A stretch of 64,000 nt of DNA from Roseibium salinum (GTDB lineage Bacteria > Pseudomonadota > Alphaproteobacteria > Rhizobiales > Stappiaceae): the NCBI RefSeq assembly GCF_026240905.1, contig NZ_JAPEVI010000003.1, positions 2,914,001 to 2,978,000 of the forward strand, read 5' to 3'. Below are positions 55,968-64,000 of the stretch, in pieces. The notes beneath the pieces are model-generated. The model had not been told where the DNA came from. It saw only the letters and a program-made list of their open reading frames with translations, and searched no databases. Made by a program: the position numbers and the translations under genes. Position 1 is the stretch's first letter. Each line of letters starts with the position of its first letter.

Positions 55968-57584
55968 CTAAAAGGCGCCGTCATAGGCGCGCCGGGGTAT
56001 CCGGCAGGCAAGCAGGGTGAAGCCGTCGCGTTTCAGCGCGTCCTCCGCCTCCGCGGTCAACCTGTCCGCACCCTCGATCCACACGCCATGGCCGCCATAG
56101 GCTTTGGCGACGGCGGGAAAATCCGTCTCGCCGAAATCCACGCCGACGTTGGGCCGCTGGCTGCCGCGCTGCTTGAGCTCGATCAGCGCCAGGCTGGTGT
56201 CGACCAGCACGCAGATGATGACCGGGATGTTGAGGTCGCGCAGCGTGGAAAGTTCGCCGAGGCACATTTCCAGGCCCGCATCGCCGACAAAGGCAATCAC
56301 CGGGGACTGGCCGTCGACCAACCGGTGGCCCATGGCAAGCGGCACTGCGCAGCCCATGGTGCAAAGGGCCGAGGATTGCAGCATCTGGCGGGGCATGGAG
56401 CAGCGCCAGATCTGGCTGGCCAGGATCCGGTGCGCGCCGCTGTCGGCGGTCGCCACCGTGTCCGCCGGCATGATGTTTCGCAGCGTATGGAAGATCGTTC
56501 CCGGCCCCCAGCCGGACGGCTCGGCCGCAAAGGATCGCTTCAGCTCGGCCTTGACCTTAGCCGGCTCACCTTCCGCCCAGGATGGTTTTCCCGCCTCGCG
56601 GACGTCGCCCAGGATTTCCAGGGCGGGCCCTACGGCGCTGCGCAAGGCCGAGGCGACGCTATGCATGCCGTGGGTGCGCAGAACCGGGGCGATGTCGATG
56701 ACCGGCGCGTCCTGCGGCCAGGGATTGCGCCAGTTGATGCGCATTTCGATGGGGTCGTAGCCGAGAAGGAGAATGCAGTCGCTTTCGTTGATCAGGGGCA
56801 GGAGCAGGTTATCGGCCTTGGGCGACAGGCCCGCGCCGCCGAGGGCCAGGGCATGGTTCTCGTCCAGGAGACCCTTGCCCTTGTAGCTGGTGATGAGGGG
56901 GACCTGGAATTTCAGGCAGAAATCGCTGATCGCCGCCGAAGCGCTTTGATTGACCGCATCGACGCCGGCAATGGCAATCGGGCGCTCGGCCCTGGCAAAC
57001 AGATCCAGTGCCGTCTCAAGATCCTGCCCGGCCATGGGCGCCGTTTCGACGGGGGCGGACTGGAAGTTGCGCGACCAGGCTTCGCCGGTTTCGGTCTCGG
57101 CCACCTTGATCGGCACGTCGATATGCACCGGGCCGGGCTGGCCGTCGAGCGCGATGGCAAGCGCCTTGTCCATCATCACGTCCAGCGCGCCGAGCCGCGC
57201 GGAAAGGCTTGCCTTCACGATCGGCCGCAGCAGCTGCTGGTGATCGAACACCTGATGAGTGTAGCTTTCCGCCTCGGCCTGGTCGACGCAGCCGGTCAGG
57301 AAGATCAGCGGCACGCGGTCCTGCCAGGCATTGGCGACGACGTTGACGGCATTGGCCGCGCCGGGGCCGAGCGTTGCCAGCAGCACGCCGGGCGCCCCGT
57401 CCGCATGCCAGCCGCCTTCGGCCATGAAGCCGCCGGCGTTTTCGTGTTTGACCAGCACGAAGGTCATGCCCGCCTGGTCGAGAGCCTGCATCAGGGCGAG
57501 AACCTCGCCGCCCGGTATGCCGAAGGCGTGGCGGCAGCCGGCCGCGTGGAGCTTGCCCGCAATGATATCCGCGCCGGTGGTCAT
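55968..57584 (-). CDS. thiamine-diphosphate-dependent enzyme, acetolactate-synthase-like
   Basis: The 538-residue protein has the three ThDP-enzyme domains: the N-terminal PYR domain with FGIPGGEVLALMQAL and the activating Glu in LVKHENAGGFMAEGGWHADG, a middle nucleotide-like domain, and a C-terminal PP domain with the GDG-type motif FVGDAGLEMCLGELSTLRDLNIPV. It resembles acetolactate synthases and related lyases, but the true ilvB partners are absent and it overlaps a CoA-transferase gene by four bases. That pairing recalls oxalyl-CoA decarboxylase with formyl-CoA transferase, but the N-terminal motifs do not match oxalyl-CoA decarboxylase. The reaction is open. Confidence 0.75.
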   Translation of the reverse strand: MTTGADIIAGKLHAAGCRHAFGIPGGEVLALMQALDQAGMTFVLVKHENAGGFMAEGGWHADGAPGVLLATLGPGAANAVNVVANAWQDRVPLIFLTGCVDQAEAESYTHQVFDHQQLLRPIVKASLSARLGALDVMMDKALAIALDGQPGPVHIDVPIKVAETETGEAWSRNFQSAPVETAPMAGQDLETALDLFARAERPIAIAGVDAVNQSASAAISDFCLKFQVPLITSYKGKGLLDENHALALGGAGLSPKADNLLLPLINESDCILLLGYDPIEMRINWRNPWPQDAPVIDIAPVLRTHGMHSVASALRSAVGPALEILGDVREAGKPSWAEGEPAKVKAELKRSFAAEPSGWGPGTIFHTLRNIMPADTVATADSGAHRILASQIWRCSMPRQMLQSSALCTMGCAVPLAMGHRLVDGQSPVIAFVGDAGLEMCLGELSTLRDLNIPVIICVLVDTSLALIELKQRGSQRPNVGVDFGETDFPAVAKAYGGHGVWIEGADRLTAEAEDALKRDGFTLLACRIPRRAYDGAF

Positions 57585-58861
57585 TCGGCCGCCCGCCCCT
57601 TCTGCTGAACCGAGGCCCCAAACCCCACAATGCCTTTGTCCGCAAGGGCGGCAAGCTCGGCCGCGGTCAGGCCGAGATGGCGGCTGAGAACATCCTGCGT
57701 GTCCGCACCCAATAGTGGCGGCGCGTTCTTATAGGCGACGGGCGATTTTTCCAGGTTGATCGGCGAGCCGATCAGGTCCACCTCGCCGCTGAGCGGATGC
57801 GGCAGGGTGATGTGCATGCCGCGTTCGAGGACTTGCGGATCGGCAAAAACCTCAGCCAGATCGTTAACCGGCCCGGAGGGGACACCCGCCTGTTCCAGAC
57901 GGGCGAGCCACTCCGCCGCGGTTTTCTCGATGGTCAGCCGGCGCAGCAGCGGTATCAGTTTCCTGCGGTTGCGCACCCGGTCGGCATTGCTGGCATAGAG
58001 CGGATCGGCGGCGAGCTCGGGCGCGCCGGCAATCTCGCAAAACCTGCGGAACTGCTCGTCGTTGCCGACGGCCAGGGTGAAGGACTTGTCGGCGGCCGGG
58101 AAGGTCTCGTAGGGCACGATGGCCGGATGGCCGTTACCGATCCGGCCCGGGACTACGCGGGATGTCAGATAGCCGACGCCCTGGTTGATCAGCCAGGAAA
58201 CCTGGGCATCGAGCAGCGAGATGTCGATATGCTGCCCCTCGCCGGTGTTGTTGCGGTGATTGAGCGCCGCCAGGATCGACACGGTGGCGTACATGCCGCA
58301 CATCACGTCGGCGATCCCGGTCCCGCATTTGGTCTCCGTGCCGCCCTCCTCGTCCGGAAAGCCGGTCAGGGACATGATGCCGCCCATGCCCTGGATCACG
58401 AAATCATAGCCGGCGCGGTGGGCGTAGGGCCCCGTCTGGCCGAAACCGGAGATGGAGCAGTAGATCAGCCGCGGATTGGACGCCTTCAGCGTCTCGTAGT
58501 CGAGGCCGCGGCGCTTCAGGTCGCCGACCTTGAAGTTCTCCACCAGGATATCGGCCTTTTCCGCAAGCTCCGATATCAGCTTGCGGCCTTCCGGCGTTGC
58601 CATGTCGACGGCAACGGAGGCCTTGTTGCGGTTGGAGGAAAGGTAATAGGCGCTTTCGCCGGTCTCCTCGCCTGCCCTGTCCTTCAGGAAGGGCGGACCC
58701 CAGCCGCGCGTGTCGTCGCCCCGGCCCGGCCGCTCGATCTTGATCACTTCGGCACCCAGGTCCCCGAGAATCTGCGTGCAGGTCGGCCCCGCGAGAATAC
58801 GCGACAAGTCAAGGACAAGAAGACCGGAGAGAGCGCCGGGGGCGGCAGAGGACTGGGACAA
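57581..58861 (-). CDS. class III CoA-transferase (CaiB/BaiF/Frc family)
   Basis: The 426-residue protein has LSGLLVLDLSRILAGPTCTQILGDLGAEVIKIERPGRGDDTRGWGPPF, VENFKVGDLKRRGLDYETLKASNPRLIYCSISGFGQTGPYAHRAGYDF, and GTGIADVMCGMYA with the catalytic Asp that carries the acyl anhydride. The end LLGADTQDVLSRHLGLTAAELAALADKGIV is usual. It moves CoA between carboxylic acids; the substrate is probably the one used or made by the overlapping ThDP enzyme. Confidence 0.9.
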   Translation of the reverse strand: MSQSSAAPGALSGLLVLDLSRILAGPTCTQILGDLGAEVIKIERPGRGDDTRGWGPPFLKDRAGEETGESAYYLSSNRNKASVAVDMATPEGRKLISELAEKADILVENFKVGDLKRRGLDYETLKASNPRLIYCSISGFGQTGPYAHRAGYDFVIQGMGGIMSLTGFPDEEGGTETKCGTGIADVMCGMYATVSILAALNHRNNTGEGQHIDISLLDAQVSWLINQGVGYLTSRVVPGRIGNGHPAIVPYETFPAADKSFTLAVGNDEQFRRFCEIAGAPELAADPLYASNADRVRNRRKLIPLLRRLTIEKTAAEWLARLEQAGVPSGPVNDLAEVFADPQVLERGMHITLPHPLSGEVDLIGSPINLEKSPVAYKNAPPLLGADTQDVLSRHLGLTAAELAALADKGIVGFGASVQQKGRAAE

Positions 58862-58987
58862 GCATCACCTTCAAGCTGATGTTTTAGAGGCAAGAGGCCA
58901 CAGAGTGCCTGTCTCCGTCAACTGCGGCGGTCACGTGCGAGCACACACCTTGTCTCACATTCGCGTCAGGTGCGCGCGGGGCGGCTC

Positions 58988-59836
58988 TCAGGTCTTCCCG
59001 TTCCAGCCCTTCATCTCGCTCAGCTCCTGCCAGGCCCGCTTGATCCAGCTCGCCTGGACGCCGTGGCCGCCGTCGTGAAGGCACAGTTCCAGAAGGCCGG
59101 TCTTGGGACGCCAGCGCTCGCATTCCAGGCCGCCGTCGGTCAGTTTCTGCGGTCGCGTCTCGCCAAGCCCGTACTGCCGCAGCCAGACATCGAAGCTCTT
59201 GAACACATCACCCTGGTGCCATCTGCCGCCGCCAAGGGCGCGGCCGGCAAGCGGCACGACGGTGTCGGAGGTTCCGTGGACATGGAACAGGTAAGGCGCC
59301 CCGGTCGGGCATTCCTCCGGCAAGGGTTGCCAGAACGCCCCGGCGATCGGCGCATAGCCCGCGAAGCGGTCCGAATCCTCGCAGGCCAGGTACCAGGTCA
59401 TGAAACCGCCGGAAGAAAAACCCGACAGCATGGTCCGCTTCCTGTCGATGCCGAAGCGGTCGGACAGGTCGCTCAGGACCTCGTCGAAAAACGCCGGCTC
59501 GTCCCTGAGGTTGCGCGGGGCTGTGGGAAAGGACCACGTGCCGTCGACACCCTGCACGGCCACGAAGGCGACGCCAAGCTCATCGGCCATCTTCTGGAAG
59601 CTTGCGTTACGGATCTCGTTCAGGGCCCTGCCGCGATGGCCGTGCAGAAAGAGGATCGCGCCAAGCGGTTCCTCACCTTGCCGGGTCTCGGGCAGGTGGA
59701 TGAAATATTCGCCGTCCTTAAGTTCGCACGGCGTCTCCTCGCCGCAGGACGCGTCCTCGGCTGCAAGGCCGGCGGACGAGAAAAGCAGGCCGGCGACGGC
59801 GGCGAGGCGGGCGAAGGCATGATGGCGTTTCGACAA
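58988..59836 (-). CDS. secreted PHB depolymerase-like esterase (LpqC family)
   Basis: The 282-residue protein has a signal peptide (AFARLAAVAGLLFSSAGLAAE) and an alpha/beta-hydrolase domain. It shows an oxyanion-type AILFLHGHRGRALNEIR, the nucleophile Ser in TMLSGFSSGGFMTWYLACED, Asp in HVHGTSDTVVPLAG, and His in CLHDGGHGVQASW. Four to six cysteines may form disulfides in the periplasm. The family includes feruloyl and short-chain polyhydroxyalkanoate esterases, so the substrate is uncertain. Monocistronic. Confidence 0.82.
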   Translation of the reverse strand: MSKRHHAFARLAAVAGLLFSSAGLAAEDASCGEETPCELKDGEYFIHLPETRQGEEPLGAILFLHGHRGRALNEIRNASFQKMADELGVAFVAVQGVDGTWSFPTAPRNLRDEPAFFDEVLSDLSDRFGIDRKRTMLSGFSSGGFMTWYLACEDSDRFAGYAPIAGAFWQPLPEECPTGAPYLFHVHGTSDTVVPLAGRALGGGRWHQGDVFKSFDVWLRQYGLGETRPQKLTDGGLECERWRPKTGLLELCLHDGGHGVQASWIKRAWQELSEMKGWNGKT

Positions 59837-59934
59837 CGGACGGTCTCCCGGATCAGGGGCTTCGTTGTGCCATGAATGATTTTTCGCAGGCGATTGTCTA
59901 CCGGCGAGACTTCACAAGTCGGCGAGGATATGGG

Positions 59935-60720
59935 CTAGTCCCACGAGCCTTCCGTCGGGATGTTCAGCACCCGGCCGCAATGCTTGCAATGGACCGCATC
60001 CGGATCATGGCGGCTCAGGCCGCAATCCGGACATGTGTAGTTCACCTTGGTCGGCCGGAAGATCGTCTGTATCAGACGCAGGAACAGCCCGACGCCGAAG
60101 ACCATGATGACAACGGTGAGCAGGCGGCCGAGGCTGTCGGTCATGGTGATGTCACCGAAACCGGTGGTGGTCAGCGTGGTGACCGTGAAGTAGAGGGAAT
60201 CCAGGTAGTTGTTGATGTTCGGATTGCGATCGTTTTCCAGCACGAAGACGAGGGCGGTAATCACGAAGATGAAGACCATCAGGTTGATGAGGGAGTGAAG
60301 GACATCCTCATTCTTCCGGAACCATCCGGATGTCTCGCGCAGTTCCTTCAGGAGATGATAGGAGCGCAACAGCCGTAGCATCCTCACGACGCGCAGGAAG
60401 GCCAGGTTGTCGACGAAGGCCGGTGCGACCAGGGAGCCGATCACGATCAGATCGGTGGCGGACGTGAAGCTGAAGATGTACCTGACGGGGCGGATAGCGG
60501 CGATCAGCCGGGCTGCGTAATCAAGCACCAGAACCGCCGCGATCGAATATTCCAGCCAGTAGTAAGGCTCCTTCGGGTGGAACACGGAGGAGACGATGAA
60601 ATAGGCGATGGTCAGAAGGTCGAACGCCAGCAATCCGTACCGGAACCTGCGCGCGTTCATGGAATCGCCGAAATAGAGATTGCGCAAAAAGCGCTGCAGA
60701 ACCGGTAGTTTCGCCGCCAT
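59935..60720 (-). CDS. voltage-gated-type potassium channel with C-terminal zinc ribbon
   Basis: The 261-residue protein has six membrane segments. S4 carries spaced arginines (AFLRVVRMLRLLRSYHLLKEL). The pore loop between S5 and S6 reads YFTVTTLTTTGFGDITMTD, a variant of the K+ filter with TTGFGD in place of TVGYGD. The C-terminal tail holds a zinc ribbon, CPDCGLSRHDPDAVHCKHCG. I took ATG 60720 because GAGG precedes it; ATG 60759 lacks one. Ion selectivity and gating signal are unproven. Confidence 0.82.
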   Translation of the reverse strand: MAAKLPVLQRFLRNLYFGDSMNARRFRYGLLAFDLLTIAYFIVSSVFHPKEPYYWLEYSIAAVLVLDYAARLIAAIRPVRYIFSFTSATDLIVIGSLVAPAFVDNLAFLRVVRMLRLLRSYHLLKELRETSGWFRKNEDVLHSLINLMVFIFVITALVFVLENDRNPNINNYLDSLYFTVTTLTTTGFGDITMTDSLGRLLTVVIMVFGVGLFLRLIQTIFRPTKVNYTCPDCGLSRHDPDAVHCKHCGRVLNIPTEGSWD

Positions 60721-60973
60721 CAACACTGCCTCTTCACTCCATCTGCGTCTTGCGGACATTCAACCGACATGAGCAGTACCGGAAAGTCAATCCGCGCAGC
60801 GAACGGGTTCCCGGCTCCATTCGTGCGAATGACGCATGAGTTTGATGCAAACAAGCGGTTTATTCCGGGGCGGCGCCGCGTTATGAGCATCCGGCGTTCA
60901 CATGAATGCGGCACGATTCAACAACTCACGGCCGATCAACAATGGCCGGGGCCGAAAACAACAGGGACGTTAC

Positions 60974-61735
60974 ATGTTTGATTTGTCGAAACAGGTCGCC
61001 TTGGTCACCGGCGCGAGCCGCGGTATTGGCGAAGCGGCCGCCAAGAGCCTTTCCAGGTACGGCGCCAAGGTGGTCCTGACCGCCCGGTCCGGCGGCGATA
61101 TCGAGCGGATTGCCGGTGAGATCAGGGCGGCAGGCGGCGAGGCCCTGGCCGTTCCCTGTGACGTCTCCAGCTACGACGACGTCACCCGGGCCGTTCAGAC
61201 CGCCATCGACACGTTCGGCGACCTCGATATCCTGGTGAACAATGCCGGTGTCATCGAACCGATCAGCCGCATCGAGGTGTCCGATCCCGACGCCTGGAGC
61301 AGGGTGATCGATATCAACACCAAGGGCGTCTACTACGGCATCCGGGCGGCCGCCCCGCATATGCTGGAAAAGGGATCCGGCACGATCGTCAATATCAGCT
61401 CCGGCGCCGCGTCCGGCGCGCTGGAAGGATGGAGCCACTACTGCGCGTCCAAGGCGGCGGCGCTCTCGCTGACCCGCTGCGCGGACAAGGAATTCGGCGA
61501 CAAGGGCCTGCGCGTCGTGGGCCTCAGCCCGGGAACGGTCGCAACGCAGATGCAGGTCGACATCAAGTCCTCCGGCATCAACCCGGTGAGCCAGCTGGAC
61601 CCGTCCGTCCACATCCCGCCGGAATGGGTCGGCGAAGCCATCTGCTGGCTGTGCACCGATGCGGGCGATGCCTATCGCGGCGTCGATTGTTCCCTGAGGG
61701 ACGAAGACGTGCGCAAGGCGGTCGGCCTCGTTTGA
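60974..61735 (+). CDS. SDR family oxidoreductase
   Basis: The 253-residue classical SDR has VALVTGASRGIGEAAAKSLSRYGAKVVLTAR (Arg after strand 2, suggesting NADP), VNNAGVIEPISRI, and catalytic residues in NISSGAASGALEGWSHYCASKAAAL. The C terminus (GLSPGTVATQMQVDIKSSG, WLCTDAGDAYRGVDCSLRDEDVRKAVGL) lacks the usual GxxxxVDGG ending. ATG 60974 follows AGGGACG; upstream in-frame codons are not conserved. Neighbours give no clue to the substrate. Confidence 0.85.
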   Translation: MFDLSKQVALVTGASRGIGEAAAKSLSRYGAKVVLTARSGGDIERIAGEIRAAGGEALAVPCDVSSYDDVTRAVQTAIDTFGDLDILVNNAGVIEPISRIEVSDPDAWSRVIDINTKGVYYGIRAAAPHMLEKGSGTIVNISSGAASGALEGWSHYCASKAAALSLTRCADKEFGDKGLRVVGLSPGTVATQMQVDIKSSGINPVSQLDPSVHIPPEWVGEAICWLCTDAGDAYRGVDCSLRDEDVRKAVGLV

Positions 61736-61764
61736 CGGATAACCGGTGCGTTCCTGCCCCGGGA

Positions 61765-61793
61765 ATCAAAAGAGGGCCGCAACTTGCGGCCCT
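61765..61793 (-). terminator. terminator behind the 31-codon ORF
   Basis: GAGGGCCGC (61772-61780) and GCGGCCCTC (61785-61793) form a strong stem. Read on the minus strand it is followed by TTTTGATT. It lies 31 bases past the stop of the small ORF at 61825-61920. On the plus strand it could also end the SDR transcript, but no T-run follows there. Confidence 0.72.
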
Positions 61794-61824
61794 CCCATGA
61801 GATCGACGTGATCCAAGGCCCGGA

Positions 61825-61920
61825 TCAGATCCCGGCGAAACCGTTCAGCGCAAGAGGCTGCTCCAGCACCGTTCCATTTCGCCCAGACACCTGGACCACG
61901 TACCGATACTCACTAGACAT
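61825..61920 (-). CDS. 31-residue ORF with consensus ribosome site
   Basis: The minus strand has AAAGGAGGTG six bases before an ATG at 61920, an almost perfect Shine-Dalgarno. The ORF gives MSSEYRYVVQVSG at the start and ends in LALNGFAGI, stop at 61825. It is followed by an intrinsic terminator. The peptide is neutral, without a membrane segment, signal, or cysteine. The start site and terminator make translation likely, but I know no family. It lies between the convergent SDR gene and the DUF302 gene. It might be a leader or regulatory peptide, or a small protein. Confidence 0.65.
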   Translation of the reverse strand: MSSEYRYVVQVSGRNGTVLEQPLALNGFAGI

Positions 61921-62045
61921 GAGCACACCTCCTTTCTGTTGTTGACGACACAAATAATGTGAGGGCGGCAAGGCGATTTAACAACCCCCAAAATCCGCGC
62001 TGCCTGCCCGGGTAGTGCTTGGGCGGTGCTCATGCCTGCATGCTG

Positions 62046-62528
62046 TTACTCAGAGGACACGGCTTTTTCCGCTATCGACCGGAAAACGAGGTCCAGCTCC
62101 TCGGCAAGTTCGACAAGGGCGACGCCACCTTCTTCCATGTAGGGTTCGAAGACGAAGCTCGGGGTCTTCCAGGAAAGCGTCGCGGTGCCGTCGGTATTTT
62201 CCGTCACATAGAAGCGGATCGGCGCCTCGATGCCGGCGGCGACCGAAGCCTCCAGCATGCGCACCGCATAGTCGTTCCGGTAGACGCCGATGATGCGGTT
62301 TCCGGGAATTGTCAGTCCCCTGCTGCGGGCGCCCGCGGACGCACTCGCCTGGGACACCAGCAGCATGCCTTCCTCCTTGACCGCAGCCTGCAGCTCTTCG
62401 ACCAGCCTGTCGTAGGCAAGAGACGTGTGCATGACCTGCCAGCCTTCCCGTTCGGACAGGCTGCCGGCGGCAAGCGAGGCGGAGGAAAAGAGTGTCAGCA
62501 CATAGAAGACGGAGACGATCAGGCGCAT
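62046..62528 (-). CDS. periplasmic DUF302 family protein
   Basis: The 160-residue protein has a signal peptide (MRLIVSVFYVLTLFSSASLAAG) and a DUF302 domain: SLAYDRLVEELQAAVKEEGMLLVSQASASAGA, GNRIIGVYRNDYAVRMLEASVAAGIEAPIRFYVTENTDGTATLSWKTPSFVFEPY. DUF302 proteins are often encoded near sulfur or redox genes, and here the gene follows a YeeE-type transporter. The missing cysteine of some members argues against a redox role. It lies about 70 bases downstream of the transporter and is probably co-transcribed. Confidence 0.85.
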   Translation of the reverse strand: MRLIVSVFYVLTLFSSASLAAGSLSEREGWQVMHTSLAYDRLVEELQAAVKEEGMLLVSQASASAGARSRGLTIPGNRIIGVYRNDYAVRMLEASVAAGIEAPIRFYVTENTDGTATLSWKTPSFVFEPYMEEGGVALVELAEELDLVFRSIAEKAVSSE

Positions 62529-62599
62529 CGGTCAAACTCCCGTGTTTGGTTTCAAGGTCGGCGGCAGTCCAGGGTACGGACTGAGCGGCCGAAATCAGC

Positions 62600-63769
62600 T
62601 CACGATCCGGTGTTCCGCCCGTCCATCCCAAGCGTGAGGCGCAGGCGCGTTCCGGCAAGGCTTCCCAGAAAGCCGAAGACGAGCCACAGCCAGCCGTGCA
62701 GGGATCCCGACACCAGTCCGCCGAGATAGGCGCCGATGTTGCAGCCGTAGGCAAGGCGCGCGCCATAGCCCATCAGCAGGCCGCCGGCCACGGCGGTGAG
62801 AATGTCCCGCAAGCCCAGGTGCCAGATGGGAACGAACCGGCCCGCCAGGGCGGCCGCGCCCATCGCGCCGAGCATGATGCCGAAATCCATCACCGACGTC
62901 GTGTCCCGGAACACGGAGCCTTCCAGGGCTCCGCGCTGCCAGGTCCAGTAGGGCCAGGTATCGACGGGGACACCGAGGACGTGAAAGACCTTGGCGCCCC
63001 ACAGGGCAAAGGCCGACGTGATGCCCCACGGCCTGCCGACGACAACGAAGGTGGCAATCCCCACCACCGCCAGCATCACCGCGCCCGCCATTGGCGACCA
63101 GGGGCCGGTCATGAACGACACCGTGCGGGCGGGCGGGGCAACATTGCCATGCGCCCGCCTTTCGATGCGGATCGTTGCCAGGGCCAGGGCGCCAAGCACC
63201 AGCGCGGTTAGCAGGAAGGCGCCATGCGGGCCGAATTCCCCGATCAGCGACACCGGCGGCAGCTTCGGCAGGCGGTTCCACAGGTGCAGATGCGCGGTTG
63301 CCGCCACGGACCCGAGAATGAAGGCCGCCAGGGTGATCATCATCCGGGTGGAACCGCCCCCGGCGGTATAGAGCGTGCCGGAGCCGCAGCCGCCGCCGAG
63401 CTGCATGCCGACCCCGAACAGGAACGCGCCAAGGGCCGCGGCAATGCCGAAAGGAAACACGTAGCCTATTGCCGGCCAGCCGAGGACATGTCCCCAGGCG
63501 ATCAGCGGAAACGACACGGCACTGGTCAGCAGAATGAGAACGAACTGAGCGCGCAGCCCGGCACCGCGCCTTTGCGTGACGATGTACCGCCAGGCCGACG
63601 TGAAGCCGAAAGCGGCATGATAGAGCGACAATCCCGCCAGGCCGCCGATCAGCACCGCAGCGGCCTGCCGCGGTCCGGCCGCGCCATAGGCCGCCAGCGC
63701 AACCAGCACCAGCGCGCTGCCTGCAAGGGCCGCGATTCCCCCTTGTGACCTGGGGACGGTCAAAGCCAT
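62600..63769 (-). CDS. YeeE/YedE (TsuA-like) sulfur-compound transporter
   Basis: The 389-residue membrane protein has about ten spans and two pseudo-symmetric halves, each with a conserved cysteine motif: GMQLGGGCGSGTLYTAGGGS and ARLAYGCNIGAYLGGLVSGSLHGW. These match the thiosulfate channel TsuA of Spirochaeta, where the cysteines pass thiosulfate by hydrogen bonds. Thiosulfate or a related sulfur species is the likely substrate. First gene of a pair with DUF302. ATG 63769. Confidence 0.88.
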   Translation of the reverse strand: MALTVPRSQGGIAALAGSALVLVALAAYGAAGPRQAAAVLIGGLAGLSLYHAAFGFTSAWRYIVTQRRGAGLRAQFVLILLTSAVSFPLIAWGHVLGWPAIGYVFPFGIAAALGAFLFGVGMQLGGGCGSGTLYTAGGGSTRMMITLAAFILGSVAATAHLHLWNRLPKLPPVSLIGEFGPHGAFLLTALVLGALALATIRIERRAHGNVAPPARTVSFMTGPWSPMAGAVMLAVVGIATFVVVGRPWGITSAFALWGAKVFHVLGVPVDTWPYWTWQRGALEGSVFRDTTSVMDFGIMLGAMGAAALAGRFVPIWHLGLRDILTAVAGGLLMGYGARLAYGCNIGAYLGGLVSGSLHGWLWLVFGFLGSLAGTRLRLTLGMDGRNTGS

Positions 63770-64000
63770 GAAACGAGCTCCCGTGCCTGCGGTCCGCCGC
63801 GATGACGGCGGACGGTGTCATGCTTGCATCGACAGCCGCTATTTCACAACAAGACCGGCTTTGTCCCGTCTACACATCGCCAACACCTTTTTGTGTTTTG
63901 CAGTTCATGGCGCGCCTGTCGATTTTTAGCGGAGGCTGCGCCCTGCCCGGCGCGCCGCCGCCATAGTCCGTGGCCCCCGTTTCGGAGGAGCCGGCACGAG
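63770..64000. other. non-coding end of the window
   Basis: I see no convincing ORF, RNA gene or terminator in these 231 bases. They presumably hold the promoter of the YeeE-type gene, and perhaps of a divergent gene beyond the edge. Confidence 0.4.

Noticed and set aside
61845-62033. 62-codon minus-strand ORF overlapping the 31-codon ORF
   Set aside because: It lacks a ribosome site and runs out of frame through the well-marked small gene.

Overview
The window reads as chromosomal DNA of a GC-rich alphaproteobacterium of the Hyphomicrobiales, most likely the Stappiaceae (Roseibium/Labrenzia/Stappia type). This rests on gene order (rplU-rpmA-GNAT-obgE-proB-proA-nadD-rsfS-rlmH-envC-ctpA), a QueG next to an FzlA-like GST, a ribosomal protein L21 with a helix-hairpin-helix tail, and a stand-alone RNase D domain. 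The species cannot be fixed by eye.

Layout. 1-4.2 kb: LPS export operon lptC-lptA-lptB leading into rpoN (cut by the window edge), preceded by an RNase D-type exonuclease. 4.4-16.4 kb: a membrane-anchored cytochrome c, a flavodoxin-fold quinone reductase, an orphan ABC ATPase, tRNA-Leu(CAG), an NDUFA9-like protein, an MFS exporter, a WYL regulator, uppP, fzlA, queG and a large exported protein of unknown family. 16.7-21.1 kb: NAD-dependent formate dehydrogenase with the gamma and beta subunits fused. 21.3-35.4 kb: a long minus-strand housekeeping block (rppH, polysaccharide deacetylase, ctpA, envC, rlmH, rsfS, nadD, proA, proB, obgE, four overlapping GNAT genes, rpmA, rplU). 35.8-38.1 kb: tRNA-Ser(CGA), then an AT-richer accessory locus. 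It encodes one reverse transcriptase behind about 0.8 kb of non-coding DNA holding a perfect 125-bp direct repeat. 38.2-42.6 kb: DASS transporter, ArsR-VOC pair, and a frameshifted PAS/cyclase sensor. 42.6-52.7 kb: a divergent regulon that looks like non-phosphorylative L-fucose oxidation (mutarotase, dehydrogenase, lactonase, UxaA-type dehydratase, SDR, FAH-type hydrolase, sugar ABC importer, GntR regulator). 52.9-64 kb: ada, panB-panC, a ThDP enzyme with a class III CoA-transferase, an esterase, a voltage-gated-type channel, an SDR, a 31-codon ORF, DUF302 and a YeeE-type sulfur transporter.

The best candidate for an undescribed system is the reverse-transcriptase locus. Its layout (lone RT with YIDD motif, long structured 5' non-coding region, repeat unit that can be read as a 129-nt stop-free period) resembles DRT2-type antiphage systems, in which an RT makes concatemeric cDNA carrying an endless ORF. 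This assignment is inference and needs alignment and RNA/cDNA data.

A second pattern concerns data quality or DNA modification. Seven single-base frameshifts break conserved genes (lptB, rppH, nadD, the cyclase twice, the fuconolactonase and the fucose dehydrogenase). Six of them fall on what should be a CGAATC (GANTC) site, and in five of those the site reads CGAGATC. I treat these genes as probably intact in the organism.
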